A DNA stretch of 34,081 bases from Verrucomicrobia bacterium Opi.OSU.00C (GCA_002922725.1 PNEW01000011.1:1-34081), one strand, 5' to 3'; counted from the first letter of the stretch, positions 18,141 through 27,402 are shown. Notes: generated by a model not told the origin, from the sequence alone. Translations and numbers: made by a program.

Positions 18141-18980
18141 TCAACTTTCATAGTCGAAGGTCAAGGTTATATCTTCAGCGAATACCGCTTTTTCATCACC
18201 CACCGTAATGGTACCCTCAAAGGTTACTAAAGGATAACGTATCCTTTTCAATTTAACTTTAAGTTTAAGAACGTCTCCAGGGCGGCATACCCGATGGCAA
18301 CGAACACCATCGCATGAAGCAAACATGACTTTGCTGGTATCAATCGGTTGTTCGAATTCCGGTTTTTCATTCCGGATGAGATAAAGAACTGCCAATTGCC
18401 CCAGAGCTTCAATGAGAATAGAAGCAGGGAAAACGGGGTTGTTTTTAAAATGACCATCGATAAAAAATTCATCTCCAGTGATAGAATAAAGGGATTCGGC
18501 TTCATTAAGACTAATTTTAGATTCTCTAATAAAGAGAAATGGATCCTGGTGCGGCATTACAGAAGCAATTTCTTCAACCGTAAGTTGTTTGTTCTGCTTG
18601 GGGATTGGGATTCCTTTAACTTTATAATCAAGGTAAATTTTGATGTCCCCCACACTTCTAATATCTCTTAATTCATCATTGGCGATAGATATATCAAGTG
18701 TCTCTTCTACAAGAATAATAATCTCGACCATAAGAAGTGAATCTACACCAAGATCTTCGAATAATCGGGTATCATCATTTCCTTCTCTAAGTAAGTGACG
18801 TACATCAGGCTCGAGAAATCTCTCAATAATTCCCATCACAATTACCGGAATGCCATCAAAATTTCCGTGTTGCCTAAAGCTAAGAGCGGCTTCTACGGTT
18901 TCCGGTGAACAACGCTTTAAGGATTCCCTCAATTCATCTTCAAGATGCGGGGTAAAGGCAAGACTCTTCTTCAACTCCAT
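18141..18980 (-). CDS. Acyl carrier protein fused to FabZ-like hot-dog dehydratase
   Basis: 279 residues in two parts. Residues about 45-122 are an acyl carrier domain: FEDLGVDSLLMVE holds the phosphopantetheine serine (Ser81) and helices follow as in AcpP. Residues about 133-279 are a hot-dog fold with FabZ features: VMPHQDPFLFI (His144, cf. LPHRYPFL), then DGHFKNNPVFPASILIEALGQ with the acid Glu191. The usual FabZ PGV is PAS here. It would carry an acyl chain and dehydrate or otherwise process a 3-hydroxyacyl intermediate on the same polypeptide. First gene of the run leading into the ketosynthase and GT4. A short cysteine-containing N-terminal segment (1-45) is unexplained. Confidence 0.85.
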   Translation of the reverse strand: MELKKSLAFTPHLEDELRESLKRCSPETVEAALSFRQHGNFDGIPVIVMGIIERFLEPDVRHLLREGNDDTRLFEDLGVDSLLMVEIIILVEETLDISIANDELRDIRSVGDIKIYLDYKVKGIPIPKQNKQLTVEEIASVMPHQDPFLFIRESKISLNEAESLYSITGDEFFIDGHFKNNPVFPASILIEALGQLAVLYLIRNEKPEFEQPIDTSKVMFASCDGVRCHRVCRPGDVLKLKVKLKRIRYPLVTFEGTITVGDEKAVFAEDITLTFDYES

Positions 18981-19288
18981 ATTTTCAGTTATTTTTAGAA
19001 GATGAAATTACAAAAGCAAGCAATTTTACTGTGTACGTCTTTCCTAAGAATATAATTGTAAAACATTTACCGATAATTGCTACTATTACCTTCGGCTTTT
19101 TGCCCTACTCATAAAATCTACAACTCATTGAATATACGTCAATCTCTACTTGGCAAGGAGATATTTTAGATAATACAAGAAAGATCACAATATACGTGTA
19201 ATACCTACCTCCTTTATGCCTAAACCTTAATTGATCTCTGTTTTTAAACAATTAGTTCATCCTGAGGTGAAATCAGGAGATTCTTTAT
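18981..19288. other. Intergenic stretch, OleD-like to ACP-dehydratase
   Basis: 308 AT-rich bases between two genes on the minus strand. It ends next to a small hairpin after the OleD-like gene and presumably holds the promoter of the ACP-ketosynthase-GT4 run. No ORF, RNA gene or clear promoter consensus was seen. Confidence 0.5.
19260..19278 (-). terminator. Weak hairpin after the OleD-like gene
   Basis: A perfect 6-bp stem (tcctga 19260-19265, tcagga 19273-19278) with a 7-base loop begins 10 bases past the OleD-like stop on the minus strand. The minus strand lacks a continuous T-run after it, so intrinsic termination is uncertain. If active it would separate the OleC/OleD pair from the ACP run. 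Confidence 0.3.
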
Positions 19289-20287
19289 TTATAAACCAGT
19301 TTTATTCAGATGCTCAACTAATTGATTAAGCCCCTTTTTAGTGTTAATCACTGGTCTATATCCTAAATCACGGCGTGCAGCTTCGATATTAAAAAAATGA
19401 TTTTTTGAGAGCTCCACTGCTAGAAACCGTGTCATTGGAGGATCTGAACTGCGGCCTGATATTTTATAAAATCCTTCAAATCCCAGGCCTAAGACATATG
19501 CTTTGTTTAAGCTAATTCTTTTTTCCACGGGCTTAATATTTATACGGGTGAGCAATTCATTTATCCATTTCCACAAAACTACAGGTTGATCTTGAGAAAT
19601 AAAATAAGGTTTACCACCTTCGGAATTTCCATTTTCTAAAGCATCGAAAGCTAAAAGGTGAGCATGTGCTGCATTATCAACATGCGTGATGTCAACACGA
19701 TTGTAACCATCACCAATAATGCGTAATTTTCCTGCCCGTGCCCGGGAAATAACAGTTGGGATTAAATGAGGGTCACCAATTCCCCATATTAGATGTGGTC
19801 GTAAAGCTATTGTGCGCAATCCTTTATAATTATTAACAGCGAGAACTTCGGCCTCTGCAATTGCTTTAGTATGGGCGTAGTGAGATAGCCAATTACTACC
19901 ATAAGGCAGTGATTCATCCGCCCCTTCAATAGAATTGCCATTAAATACTACGCTTGGGGTGCTGGTGTAAATTAGTCTTGAGATTCCCTGATCTTTACAG
20001 GCATTGATCACATTCCTAGTTCCAATAACGTTAGGTTGAAAAAAGCTGTTCCAACTCCCCCAAATACCAGCTTTAGCCGCAATGTGAAATACTACATCGC
20101 ACCCCTGACAAGCCTCTTTAACAATTTTATAGTTCTCAATTTCACCTTGATAAACCTTAACTCCCTGGGCTTCAATTCCAGGTTGTGGCGATCGACCTAA
20201 GATAGCAATCTCAGCTCCACGACTACACAACCTTTCGACCACATATCTTCCTAGAAAACCTCCTCCACCTGTTACCAATACCTTCAT
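19289..20287 (-). CDS. OleD-like NAD-dependent epimerase/dehydratase (3-beta-HSD-type SDR)
   Basis: 332 residues. VTGGGGFLGRYVV at the N-terminus is the NAD(P) loop, and Tyr137-x3-Lys141 (HYAHTK) is the catalytic pair. Segments VFHIAAKAGIWG, TSTPSVVFNG, LRPHLIWGIGDPHL and a late PPMTRFLA closely match my memory of OleD, which reduces a 2-alkyl-3-ketoacid in long-chain olefin synthesis; the bacterial ceramide reductase CerR is also a NAD-dependent epimerase/dehydratase-type protein. It follows the OleC-like gene by 11 bases, so they are surely one transcript. Without OleA and OleB here, the substrate is more safely called a long-chain keto compound. Confidence 0.8.
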   Translation of the reverse strand: MKVLVTGGGGFLGRYVVERLCSRGAEIAILGRSPQPGIEAQGVKVYQGEIENYKIVKEACQGCDVVFHIAAKAGIWGSWNSFFQPNVIGTRNVINACKDQGISRLIYTSTPSVVFNGNSIEGADESLPYGSNWLSHYAHTKAIAEAEVLAVNNYKGLRTIALRPHLIWGIGDPHLIPTVISRARAGKLRIIGDGYNRVDITHVDNAAHAHLLAFDALENGNSEGGKPYFISQDQPVVLWKWINELLTRINIKPVEKRISLNKAYVLGLGFEGFYKISGRSSDPPMTRFLAVELSKNHFFNIEAARRDLGYRPVINTKKGLNQLVEHLNKTGL

Positions 20288-20298
20288 TCTCGAGAAAG

Positions 20299-21963
20299 TT
20301 ATTTATAGGAAAAGGATAAATTATATTTTCGTGCCAAGGTAAGGCGATGGATTTTCGCATTATGCCTTATATCTACCGGTAATTTTTTTTGAATGAAAAA
20401 CTGGTTAATATCCTTTGTCATCTGACAACCCTGACCCAGTTTTTTAAGTTCGGTTATTAATCGTTGTCGTTCTAAACTATTCTTAGGAAAGTATCCTTTT
20501 TCAGGCTCAACGACAATAGCAGGTATTAATTCGTGATATTGACCCAGACCAATCAATGCAGTCCTAAATACTCCAGAATGCTGATTATAGATAGCCTCAC
20601 AACAGTTAGTATAAAGTTCACCTGTAGCCGTATGTACGCGTTCAACCTTGCGGCCACAAAACCAGAGACGACCTACGTTATCAATATACCCTAAATCTCC
20701 AGTTCGATGCCAAATCGCATTCCCATCATTTATCTTTGCCAATTTTGTTTGTTCTTTCAGCGCATCATATTTCTTCGTTGTGACCGCACCCTTGACTATG
20801 ATTTCTCCTATCGAGCCTTGGGGTAGTTCAAGCCTATCACACCATTCTTCAATCGCTTTTTCATAAATTTTTATAATACGAATTATAAGCCCTGGAACGG
20901 GTCTTCCTACACAAGTACCCTTTCCTTGAAGCGTAAGGTGCGCAGTCTCTTTATTTATCTCGGCACTACTTATAGATGTGATAGGCAAACATTCTGTAGC
21001 CCCATAGGGTGTGTAAACAAAACCCTTGGTAAGTAATTTACTTAATTTCTCAATAAGCTGTAATGGGACTGGAGCACCAGCAATAAGAACCCGCTTCATC
21101 GTCGATAGGTTGATATTATTCGCATTACAATACTGAGCGACCTTTGCCCATATTGCAGGAGAACCAAAACTATTCGTAACCCCACATTGTTTAATCGCCT
21201 CTACCACCTTTCGAGGATCTATTGTGGCTGGTCGACTGGGATTCATTTCTGGAACAACCGTTGTCATTCCTAATGCAGGATTAAAAAGTGAGAAAATGGG
21301 TAGCATAGGGAAATCGATCTCGCCTCGTTTAATATCATAGTGCTCACGAATAAGATTTACTTGAGCCTCAAATACCCCGTGCTCATAAGAAACTCCTTTG
21401 GGGGGACCCGTAGAGCCTGAAGTAAAAAGAATCGCCGCAGGGTCATCACTACTCGTTGGGACAATGTTGAAGCTATTGTCTTTGCTCCTTCTTGAAAGAA
21501 AATTGTCAACAGCTGACACAAACTTATACCCCTCGACGTTTATTCTCACTCGAAGTTTACGGAAATAAGGAAAGAAAATACGGCTAAACCAATGAGCTTT
21601 GGAGGCCCCAATCAGAGCTTCCGGTTGAGAATTAATAACACATTTTAGAAAATTTTTTACCCCCATACCTGGATCAATAAAAATGGGGACCGCACCAATT
21701 TTAAAAAGAGCAAAACTTATAAATAAGAAATTTAATCCTGGCTTCAGTAATATTAGTACACGAGTGCTACGACCTATATTACATTCGCATATATAACGCG
21801 AAACTGCATCACAATATTTATCCAATTCAAGAAATGTGAGTTCATTATAAATAATGTTTCCATTTGGTTCGCGATGAAGGGGATCCATAATCGCACAAAG
21901 ATGGGGGTCCTGTTTTGCCATCACGGAGATATAACGCGCTACATTGAATAATTCTTCCTTCAT
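20299..21963 (-). CDS. OleC-like fatty acyl-AMP ligase/beta-lactone synthetase family
   Basis: 554 residues of the ANL adenylating superfamily. Evidence: the AMP-binding loop TSGSTGPPKG (181-190), YGATECLPI (A5-type motif), HRTGDLGYID and LWFCGRKVERV. The N-terminal segment LLKPGLNFLFISFALFKIGA followed by PIFIDPGMG is characteristic of OleC as I recall it; OleC turns 2-alkyl-3-hydroxyacids into beta-lactones. General acyl-CoA/acyl-ACP synthetases share most other motifs. It starts the pair OleC-OleD. Bacterial ceramide clusters also contain an AMP-ligase beside an SDR, so the pair does not by itself distinguish olefin from sphingolipid chemistry. Confidence 0.8.
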   Translation of the reverse strand: MKEELFNVARYISVMAKQDPHLCAIMDPLHREPNGNIIYNELTFLELDKYCDAVSRYICECNIGRSTRVLILLKPGLNFLFISFALFKIGAVPIFIDPGMGVKNFLKCVINSQPEALIGASKAHWFSRIFFPYFRKLRVRINVEGYKFVSAVDNFLSRRSKDNSFNIVPTSSDDPAAILFTSGSTGPPKGVSYEHGVFEAQVNLIREHYDIKRGEIDFPMLPIFSLFNPALGMTTVVPEMNPSRPATIDPRKVVEAIKQCGVTNSFGSPAIWAKVAQYCNANNINLSTMKRVLIAGAPVPLQLIEKLSKLLTKGFVYTPYGATECLPITSISSAEINKETAHLTLQGKGTCVGRPVPGLIIRIIKIYEKAIEEWCDRLELPQGSIGEIIVKGAVTTKKYDALKEQTKLAKINDGNAIWHRTGDLGYIDNVGRLWFCGRKVERVHTATGELYTNCCEAIYNQHSGVFRTALIGLGQYHELIPAIVVEPEKGYFPKNSLERQRLITELKKLGQGCQMTKDINQFFIQKKLPVDIRHNAKIHRLTLARKYNLSFSYK

Positions 21964-22109
21964 AGTTACTTATTCAAAATAATTTGATTATTCTTTTTTA
22001 TAAATAACACGAAACTGGATCAAGGTAGGTTTAAATTTATATAAAATTTGTCTGATTTAAAATTCTATATTGTTCCAAACAGGATAAAAATAGTTGAGAT
22101 GAAATTAGC

Positions 22110-23261
22110 TTAACAGGAGTTAGAATTTGAAGCTCCACACAATGCTTTGAATATCCCTTCTGCTTTTCGCAAGGCCGTATTAATAGATTCATCAACAACG
22201 CAAAAATGACCCATTTTACGCCCTAATCGGGGTGTTCCTTTATCATAAAGATGTAATTTTACGGTGGGATCACTCAAAACAATATCCCATTCGGGGTTAT
22301 CTGGATCCCATAAATCACCAAGCAAGTTAATCATTACGATAGGTGAAAGTAGTGTAGTAGCTCCTAATGGCAGCCCACAAACTGCTCTTACATGCTGCTC
22401 GAACTGATTGGTTAAGCAAGCGTCAAAACTATAATGTCCAGAATTGTGAGGACGAGGTGCAAGTTCATTTACCAACCATTCATTATTCTGAGTTAAAAAG
22501 AATTCAACTGCTAATAGTCCTACTAAATCGAGCTTTTTAGCTATTTGAATTGCAATATCTTCTGCTTCACGTTGCTTGTCTAGATCAATACGAGCAGGTA
22601 CTATCGATGAATGCAAAATATGATTTCGATGAATATTTTCAGCCATAGGAAAGGTACTTTCCTCACCCTTTTCATTCATAGCACAGATAACAGAATATTC
22701 ACCGTGAAAAGAAATCCATTTTTCGACGACCCCAACATCACTGTTAAATTCTTGCCATATTACTTCGAAGTCTTCGTCAATAAAATCTATCTTTCTCTGC
22801 CCTTTGCCATCGTAACCAAACGAAGCTGTTTTAAGAATACAAGGTAACCCTAATTGTATTACTGCAGCAGCAAGTTCCTGAGGAGACTTAACTACTTTAA
22901 AAGGAACACATGGGAATCCAGAGTGGGCTAAAAAATCTTTTTCTCGCTGACGATGCTGACAAATGTACAAAACCTGTCCCGAGGGATACAAGGGGACTTG
23001 TTCAGCAATGGCTTCTACTGCCGATACTGGAATATTTTCAAACTCAAGAGTAACGACATCAACCTGTGAAGAAAAATACCGCAGACTAGTCAAATCACTG
23101 TAGGGTGCATTAACCTCAAGATCTGCGACCATACCGGCAGAACACCCTTCATTAGGTTCAAAAATATTAAATCTATACCCCATCCGTCGGCCAGCGAGAA
23201 CGGTCATGCGACCGAGTTGCCCTCCCCCAAGGATCCCGATCGTGCTGTCGGGAGAAATCAT
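22110..23261 (-). CDS. purK: N5-carboxyaminoimidazole ribonucleotide synthase
   Basis: 383 residues of the ATP-grasp fold; it makes N5-CAIR from AIR, bicarbonate and ATP in purine synthesis. Evidence: [17 protein letters not shown] at the start (PurK/PurT signature), [23 protein letters not shown] in the ATP-grasp domain and the closing [12 protein letters not shown] with the family glycine-rich turn. Its ATG overlaps the purE stop by four bases (ATGA), giving a translationally coupled purE-purK operon, the order used in many bacteria. It ends 146 bases before the OleC-like start, with no clear terminator. Confidence 0.97.
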   Translation of the reverse strand: MISPDSTIGILGGGQLGRMTVLAGRRMGYRFNIFEPNEGCSAGMVADLEVNAPYSDLTSLRYFSSQVDVVTLEFENIPVSAVEAIAEQVPLYPSGQVLYICQHRQREKDFLAHSGFPCVPFKVVKSPQELAAAVIQLGLPCILKTASFGYDGKGQRKIDFIDEDFEVIWQEFNSDVGVVEKWISFHGEYSVICAMNEKGEESTFPMAENIHRNHILHSSIVPARIDLDKQREAEDIAIQIAKKLDLVGLLAVEFFLTQNNEWLVNELAPRPHNSGHYSFDACLTNQFEQHVRAVCGLPLGATTLLSPIVMINLLGDLWDPDNPEWDIVLSDPTVKLHLYDKGTPRLGRKMGHFCVVDESINTALRKAEGIFKALCGASNSNSC

Positions 23262-23770
23262 GAACTAGGTAATTTTGTCTTAAGCACTTTAGCAGTCTGC
23301 ACTTTCCGTAATGTTTTTAGCCGATTACTAAGACTCTTGTTATCAAGAGAAAGAATAGATGCTGCACTAAGTGCTGCATTTATGGCACCTGCTTTACCAA
23401 TCGCGAAAGTAGGGACAGGAATACCGGCTGGCATTTGTACTATAGATAAAAGAGAATCTAATCCACTAAGAGCCTTTGACTGAACTGGAACTCCTAGAAC
23501 TGGTAGCTCAGTCAATGAAGCCGTCATTCCAGGTAAATGCGCAGCTCCACCTGCTCCAGCAATAATTACCTTAATTCCACGTTCCGACGCTTCGTCTGCA
23601 TATTTATACAATAATTCCGGGGTACGATGGGCACTGACAATTTTTTTCTCATAAGGCACTTTCAGTGTATCAAGATTTGCAGCTGCATGGCGCATCGTAT
23701 CCCAATCAGATGCACTCCCCATAATAAGCCCCACCAATGGTTTTAAATTTCTTTTAATTTTTTTTACCAT
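23258..23770 (-). CDS. purE: N5-carboxyaminoimidazole ribonucleotide mutase
   Basis: 170 residues; rearranges N5-CAIR to CAIR, the step after PurK. Motifs: [12 protein letters not shown] (substrate phosphate loop), VSAHRTPE (catalytic His) and [12 protein letters not shown]. The last 25 residues form a basic tail slightly longer than in E. coli PurE. First gene of the purEK pair and divergent from trkA over 354 bases. Confidence 0.97.
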   Translation of the reverse strand: MVKKIKRNLKPLVGLIMGSASDWDTMRHAAANLDTLKVPYEKKIVSAHRTPELLYKYADEASERGIKVIIAGAGGAAHLPGMTASLTELPVLGVPVQSKALSGLDSLLSIVQMPAGIPVPTFAIGKAGAINAALSAASILSLDNKSLSNRLKTLRKVQTAKVLKTKLPSS

Positions 23771-24124
23771 TACTCTATGTCTATTTGGAATAAACTAAGT
23801 GCTATTTCCCATCAATTCAATCAATAAGCGTTAACTAATACACGTATCGCAAGAGAATTTATCATTTAATAATTGTTAGTAAACCACACAATAAGATCAA
23901 ATAACTAAGATATAGGCTCCTTAACGACGCTTTTTTTCAGTAATAGTGAAAAAAAATCTTTCATTGTTGAGTGATTCTTTTACAATATTCCATAAAGTTT
24001 GATATGAAGTGCCTTTTAAAAAGGTAAAATCGTCCCCCCATACTCTATCCTTATTATCATTGTCTCAAAGTTCGGTTAATAAGGATTATCTTTTTTATCT
24101 CACTACATTTTTATTTAATAGACT
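23771..24124. other. Divergent intergenic region, purE and trkA
   Basis: 354 AT-rich bases holding the promoters of both operons. Two structures stand out: a 9-bp T/A palindrome (tttttttca 23931-23939 with its complement from 23947) and an 8-bp dyad at 24049-24084, described separately. No ORF or RNA gene was found. Confidence 0.55.
24049..24084. promoter_or_regulatory. Inverted repeat upstream of trkA, possible operator
   Basis: ccttatta (24049-24056) and its exact reverse complement taataagg (24077-24084) are 20 bases apart and end 40 bases before the trkA ATG. Spacing of 28 bases between arm centres is compatible with a dimeric repressor contacting adjacent helix turns or with a loop in the 5' UTR. 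No regulator is encoded nearby, so function is speculative. Confidence 0.3.
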
Positions 24125-25475
24125 ATGAAAATAGTAATTGTCGGAGCCGGAGAGGTTGGCAGCTACTTATGTGGGATGTTAAGTGGACATGCACATGAAG
24201 TTACGCTCATCGAATCTGCGGAGAAAACAGTAAGTCGTGCGGATGAGCAATATGATGTTCGTGTTGTGGAGGGAAATGGCAGTTCGGCAGAAATACTTAA
24301 AAAAGCCGAAGTTGATGGTTGTGATTTCTTTCTCGCGATGACAAGTGACGATAAAACGAACCTAATCTCGAGCTCATTAGCCAAAGTATTGGGAGCTGGT
24401 ACGACTATAGCTCGTGTTCACGATCAAACTTATAGCGATAACTCATACCTTAATTACCAACTCCATTTTGGTATAGATATGCTTCTTAATCCCGAAGCCC
24501 TTTGTGCTGTCGAGTTAGCTAAAACGATTCGTAATCCTGGAAGAGTTGCAGTGGAAAATTTTGCAAGAGGTCAGATTGAAGTACAACAAGTGCAACTTGC
24601 TAAAAAATCCAAGCTTAAAGGTAAAACTTTAGCGGAATTAAAAATAAATCCCAAAATACGAATCGGTGCAATCCAGCGGGCTGACAAAATAGAGCTACCA
24701 ACAAGTGATTCAATTTTAGAAGTAGGTGATTGGGTAACACTATTTGGTCCACCCGACGTAATGATGGAATCACGCATTAATTTCAATCCTGATATTACCG
24801 AAAATATAGTTCGGGTTGTTCTTTTTGGGGGAGGGGAAACTTCAATTGCTCTTGTTAGATTACTTACTAACCCTAGATTTAAAATTCGTATAATTGATAG
24901 TGACCGTGAGAAATGTGACTATATAGCAAAAAAAATTCCCTCACGTCACAGTCATCAACGGAGATGCCACACGGTTGCGTTTGTTAGAAGAAGAACAGAT
25001 TGGCAGTACCGATTATTTTATCGCTTGTACTAAAGATGATGAAAATAATATAATGACCGGATTACAGTCATCAAAACTAGGAGCTGCCCATGTTCAAATT
25101 GTAATCAACAAGACCGATTATGAAGAAATCCTCGACCGCATGAAAAGTACTTTAGGTATTGAATTATCTGTCTCTCCGCGCATTGCAACAGTTAACGAAA
25201 TTATGCGCTACCTCTCACCAGAACCTTACACCGAACTTGCTGAACTACCAAATAAAGCTGGGAAAATACTAGAAATTAGGGTTAGTGGTAATAGTTCCCA
25301 GACAGGACGATTGATTAAAGATATCCCATTACCATTAAGCACGGTTTTTGTTGCCCTTCTGCATAAATTTGAAGCGGTGGTTCCTGGTGCTGAAGATATC
25401 ATTCTTGAAGGAGATCGGATAGTTGTTATAACTAAAGAAGATAGCATAAAAGAATTACTTAATTTGTTCACTTAA
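24125..25475 (+). CDS. trkA: Trk potassium uptake regulator TrkA, frameshifted in an A-run
   Basis: TrkA binds NAD(H)/ATP and gates the TrkH K+ channel from the cytoplasm. It is built from two RCK_N-RCK_C repeats; the first Rossmann loop is IVGAGEVGSYL (residues 5-15) and the second VVLFGGGETSIALV (231-244). At residue 268 the frame breaks in the eight-A run 24928-24935. With seven A the protein continues as AKKFPHVTVINGDATRLRLL and into the second RCK repeat, 449 residues in total, the normal TrkA size. A homopolymer sequencing error is likeliest. It sits 100 bases upstream of trkH on the same strand. Confidence 0.93.
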
Positions 25476-25575
25476 TAAGACCCTAATCCTCTAATAATGA
25501 TGGATATCTTATTCGTTTCTTCCCATACCGTTAAAAATTGAATTCCGCCCTTTTCTAGCTGAAAGCTAACTTAAG

Positions 25576-27051
25576 ATGAATTATGCAGTTATCTTCAAAC
25601 TGTTAAGTGTAATTATGACAGCTATCGGATTTGCCTTATCGGTGAGTCTTGGCGCTGGTTATTTAGCTGGCGATCATTTAATAGAAGCACAGGCACTACA
25701 TGGGTTTGGAATTAGTATATGCATTGCTTTCGGTCTGGCTGTCGCATTGTATATTCTAGGACCGCGTGGTAATTTCAAAATGTTACGTAAAGAGGCACTC
25801 TGCGTGATTGGCCTGGGGTGGATTCTTTCCTGTATGACCGGTGCTTTGCCTTATTTTTTAGTCATCCCCGGTTGTAGTTTAGCTGATGCTTTTTTTGAGT
25901 CTGTTTCAGGGCTTACTACAACCGGGGCTACGGTCTTTACCGAACTTGAACAGTTTCCACGCAGTCTTATGTTTTGGCGACAGATCAGCCAGTGGATTGG
26001 AGGACTTGGTGTCGTTGTGTTTTTTGTTGCTATACTATCCTTTCTTGGAGTGGGAGCAAAAATACTCTATTCTCGAGAATCATCTGCAGAGTCAACAGAA
26101 CTAGGTTCATCAAGAGTTCAAAGTGGGGTTCTTCAAATTCTTTATTTATATCTGGCAATATCTATAGTATGTACATTGGCATACCATGTTTGCGGGATGT
26201 CTTGGTTTGATGCCATCTGCCATATGTTTACCACTATAGCAACGGGAGGATTCAGTACTTATAGTAATAGTATTGCAGCCTTTAATAATCCGCTAATTGA
26301 ATGGATGTTTATTCTTTTTATGATCCTAGGTGGAACCAGTTTTCTCCTTATCCTACGTAGCCTTCGTGGCCAGTGGAAGGATATCTTTACCAATACGGAA
26401 ATTCGCGTCTTTTATGCTACTCTTGTTATTTCAACAATAATAATTATGCTGTTTTTGTTTTTCAATGGAATAGTTGATACACCTCTCGATGCCTTAAGAG
26501 CAAGCGCTTTTCAAGTTGTTTCTATTGCGACTACTTCGGGGTTTACTACTGCTGATTTCGATGCTTGGGTACCTGCGACACATGTTTTTCTTTTTGTCCT
26601 TATGGTTATTGGTGGAAGTTCTGGTTCAACAGCTGGTGGGGTCAAAGTAATACGTGTGGTAATAGGAATTAAAATTTGCCTTGTTAATATTGAGAAGGCA
26701 TTCCGTAGTCATATCGTCCGACCAATAAAAGTTAATGACCGAAATATATCAACCACGGCACAAGAAAATATTATTATATATATCGTGCTTATCACGATAA
26801 TTATTTATGTGAGCAAATGCATTGTAGCATTACTCGAAAACAATTTAAGTTTAGAAGGGACTTATTCCACTGTAATATCTTGTTTTTATAACATTGGACC
26901 AGGGTTTTCAGAAATAGGCCCCACACACACTTACGCTTTTTTTCACGATAGCACGAAATATTATCTCTCTCTTCTAATGATTATGGGGCGCTTGGAACTC
27001 TATGCCATTCTTGTACTCTTTATTCCCTCCTTTTGGAGACGTTTTTCCTAA
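25576..27051 (+). CDS. trkH: Trk potassium uptake channel subunit TrkH
   Basis: 491 residues with about ten transmembrane helices arranged as four M1-P-M2 repeats. The four pore loops are visible: SVSGLTTTGATVF, MFTTIATGGFST, VSIATTSGFTTADF and SCFYNIGPGFSEIGP; each contains the filter glycine that selects K+. Together with TrkA immediately upstream this makes a complete low-affinity K+ uptake system, useful in salt-rich habitats. The gene ends in the MGRLEL region typical of TrkH and converges with the ferredoxin gene. Confidence 0.96.
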   Translation: MNYAVIFKLLSVIMTAIGFALSVSLGAGYLAGDHLIEAQALHGFGISICIAFGLAVALYILGPRGNFKMLRKEALCVIGLGWILSCMTGALPYFLVIPGCSLADAFFESVSGLTTTGATVFTELEQFPRSLMFWRQISQWIGGLGVVVFFVAILSFLGVGAKILYSRESSAESTELGSSRVQSGVLQILYLYLAISIVCTLAYHVCGMSWFDAICHMFTTIATGGFSTYSNSIAAFNNPLIEWMFILFMILGGTSFLLILRSLRGQWKDIFTNTEIRVFYATLVISTIIIMLFLFFNGIVDTPLDALRASAFQVVSIATTSGFTTADFDAWVPATHVFLFVLMVIGGSSGSTAGGVKVIRVVIGIKICLVNIEKAFRSHIVRPIKVNDRNISTTAQENIIIYIVLITIIIYVSKCIVALLENNLSLEGTYSTVISCFYNIGPGFSEIGPTHTYAFFHDSTKYYLSLLMIMGRLELYAILVLFIPSFWRRFS

Positions 27052-27159
27052 TATATTAGCTTATGGATAGAAATTCTGTAAAAATGACATTTTTTATTTA
27101 TCAATGTTAATAGAAAATTGAAAAAAGGTATTAACCCTCAGAAATATTCATTTCCTAAA

Positions 27160-27402
27160 TTAAACTTCCTCATCACCATTATCTCCAATGGCTTCAACCG
27201 GACACCCTTCAAGTGCTTCCCTACATTCAATAATTTGCTCTTCTGTCTCCGGTTGATTATAGACATAAGAGTAACCACCATTGTCATTACGTGTAAAAAA
27301 GTCAGGGGCTGTTTCTCGACAGAGATCACAATCAATACATTGTTCATCGACAAAAAACTTACCTCTTACATTATCGGACCACTTATCTAATTTATCAGCC
27401 AT
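27160..27402 (-). CDS. Single-cluster [4Fe-4S] ferredoxin
   Basis: 80 residues, acidic, with cluster ligands Cys22-x2-Cys25-x2-Cys28 and Cys67-Pro (GCPVEAIG). Cys60 is an extra cysteine; related ferredoxins keep one there for a disulfide. The N-terminus starts with KLDKWSDNVRGKFFVDEQ, an arrangement I know from short ferredoxins in PVC and other marine bacteria. It acts as a small soluble electron carrier; no obvious redox partner is adjacent. It is divergent from the rhomboid gene. Confidence 0.9.
   Translation of the reverse strand: MADKLDKWSDNVRGKFFVDEQCIDCDLCRETAPDFFTRNDNGGYSYVYNQPETEEQIIECREALEGCPVEAIGDNGDEEV

Noticed and set aside
16800-21963. Complete oleABCD olefin operon
   Set aside because: The ketosynthase is FabF-like (Cys-His-His), not OleA, and no alpha/beta hydrolase OleB is present.
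23931-23955. T7/A8 palindrome as a terminator
   Set aside because: It is a pure A/T stem in a divergent promoter region with no gene ending there; probably composition.
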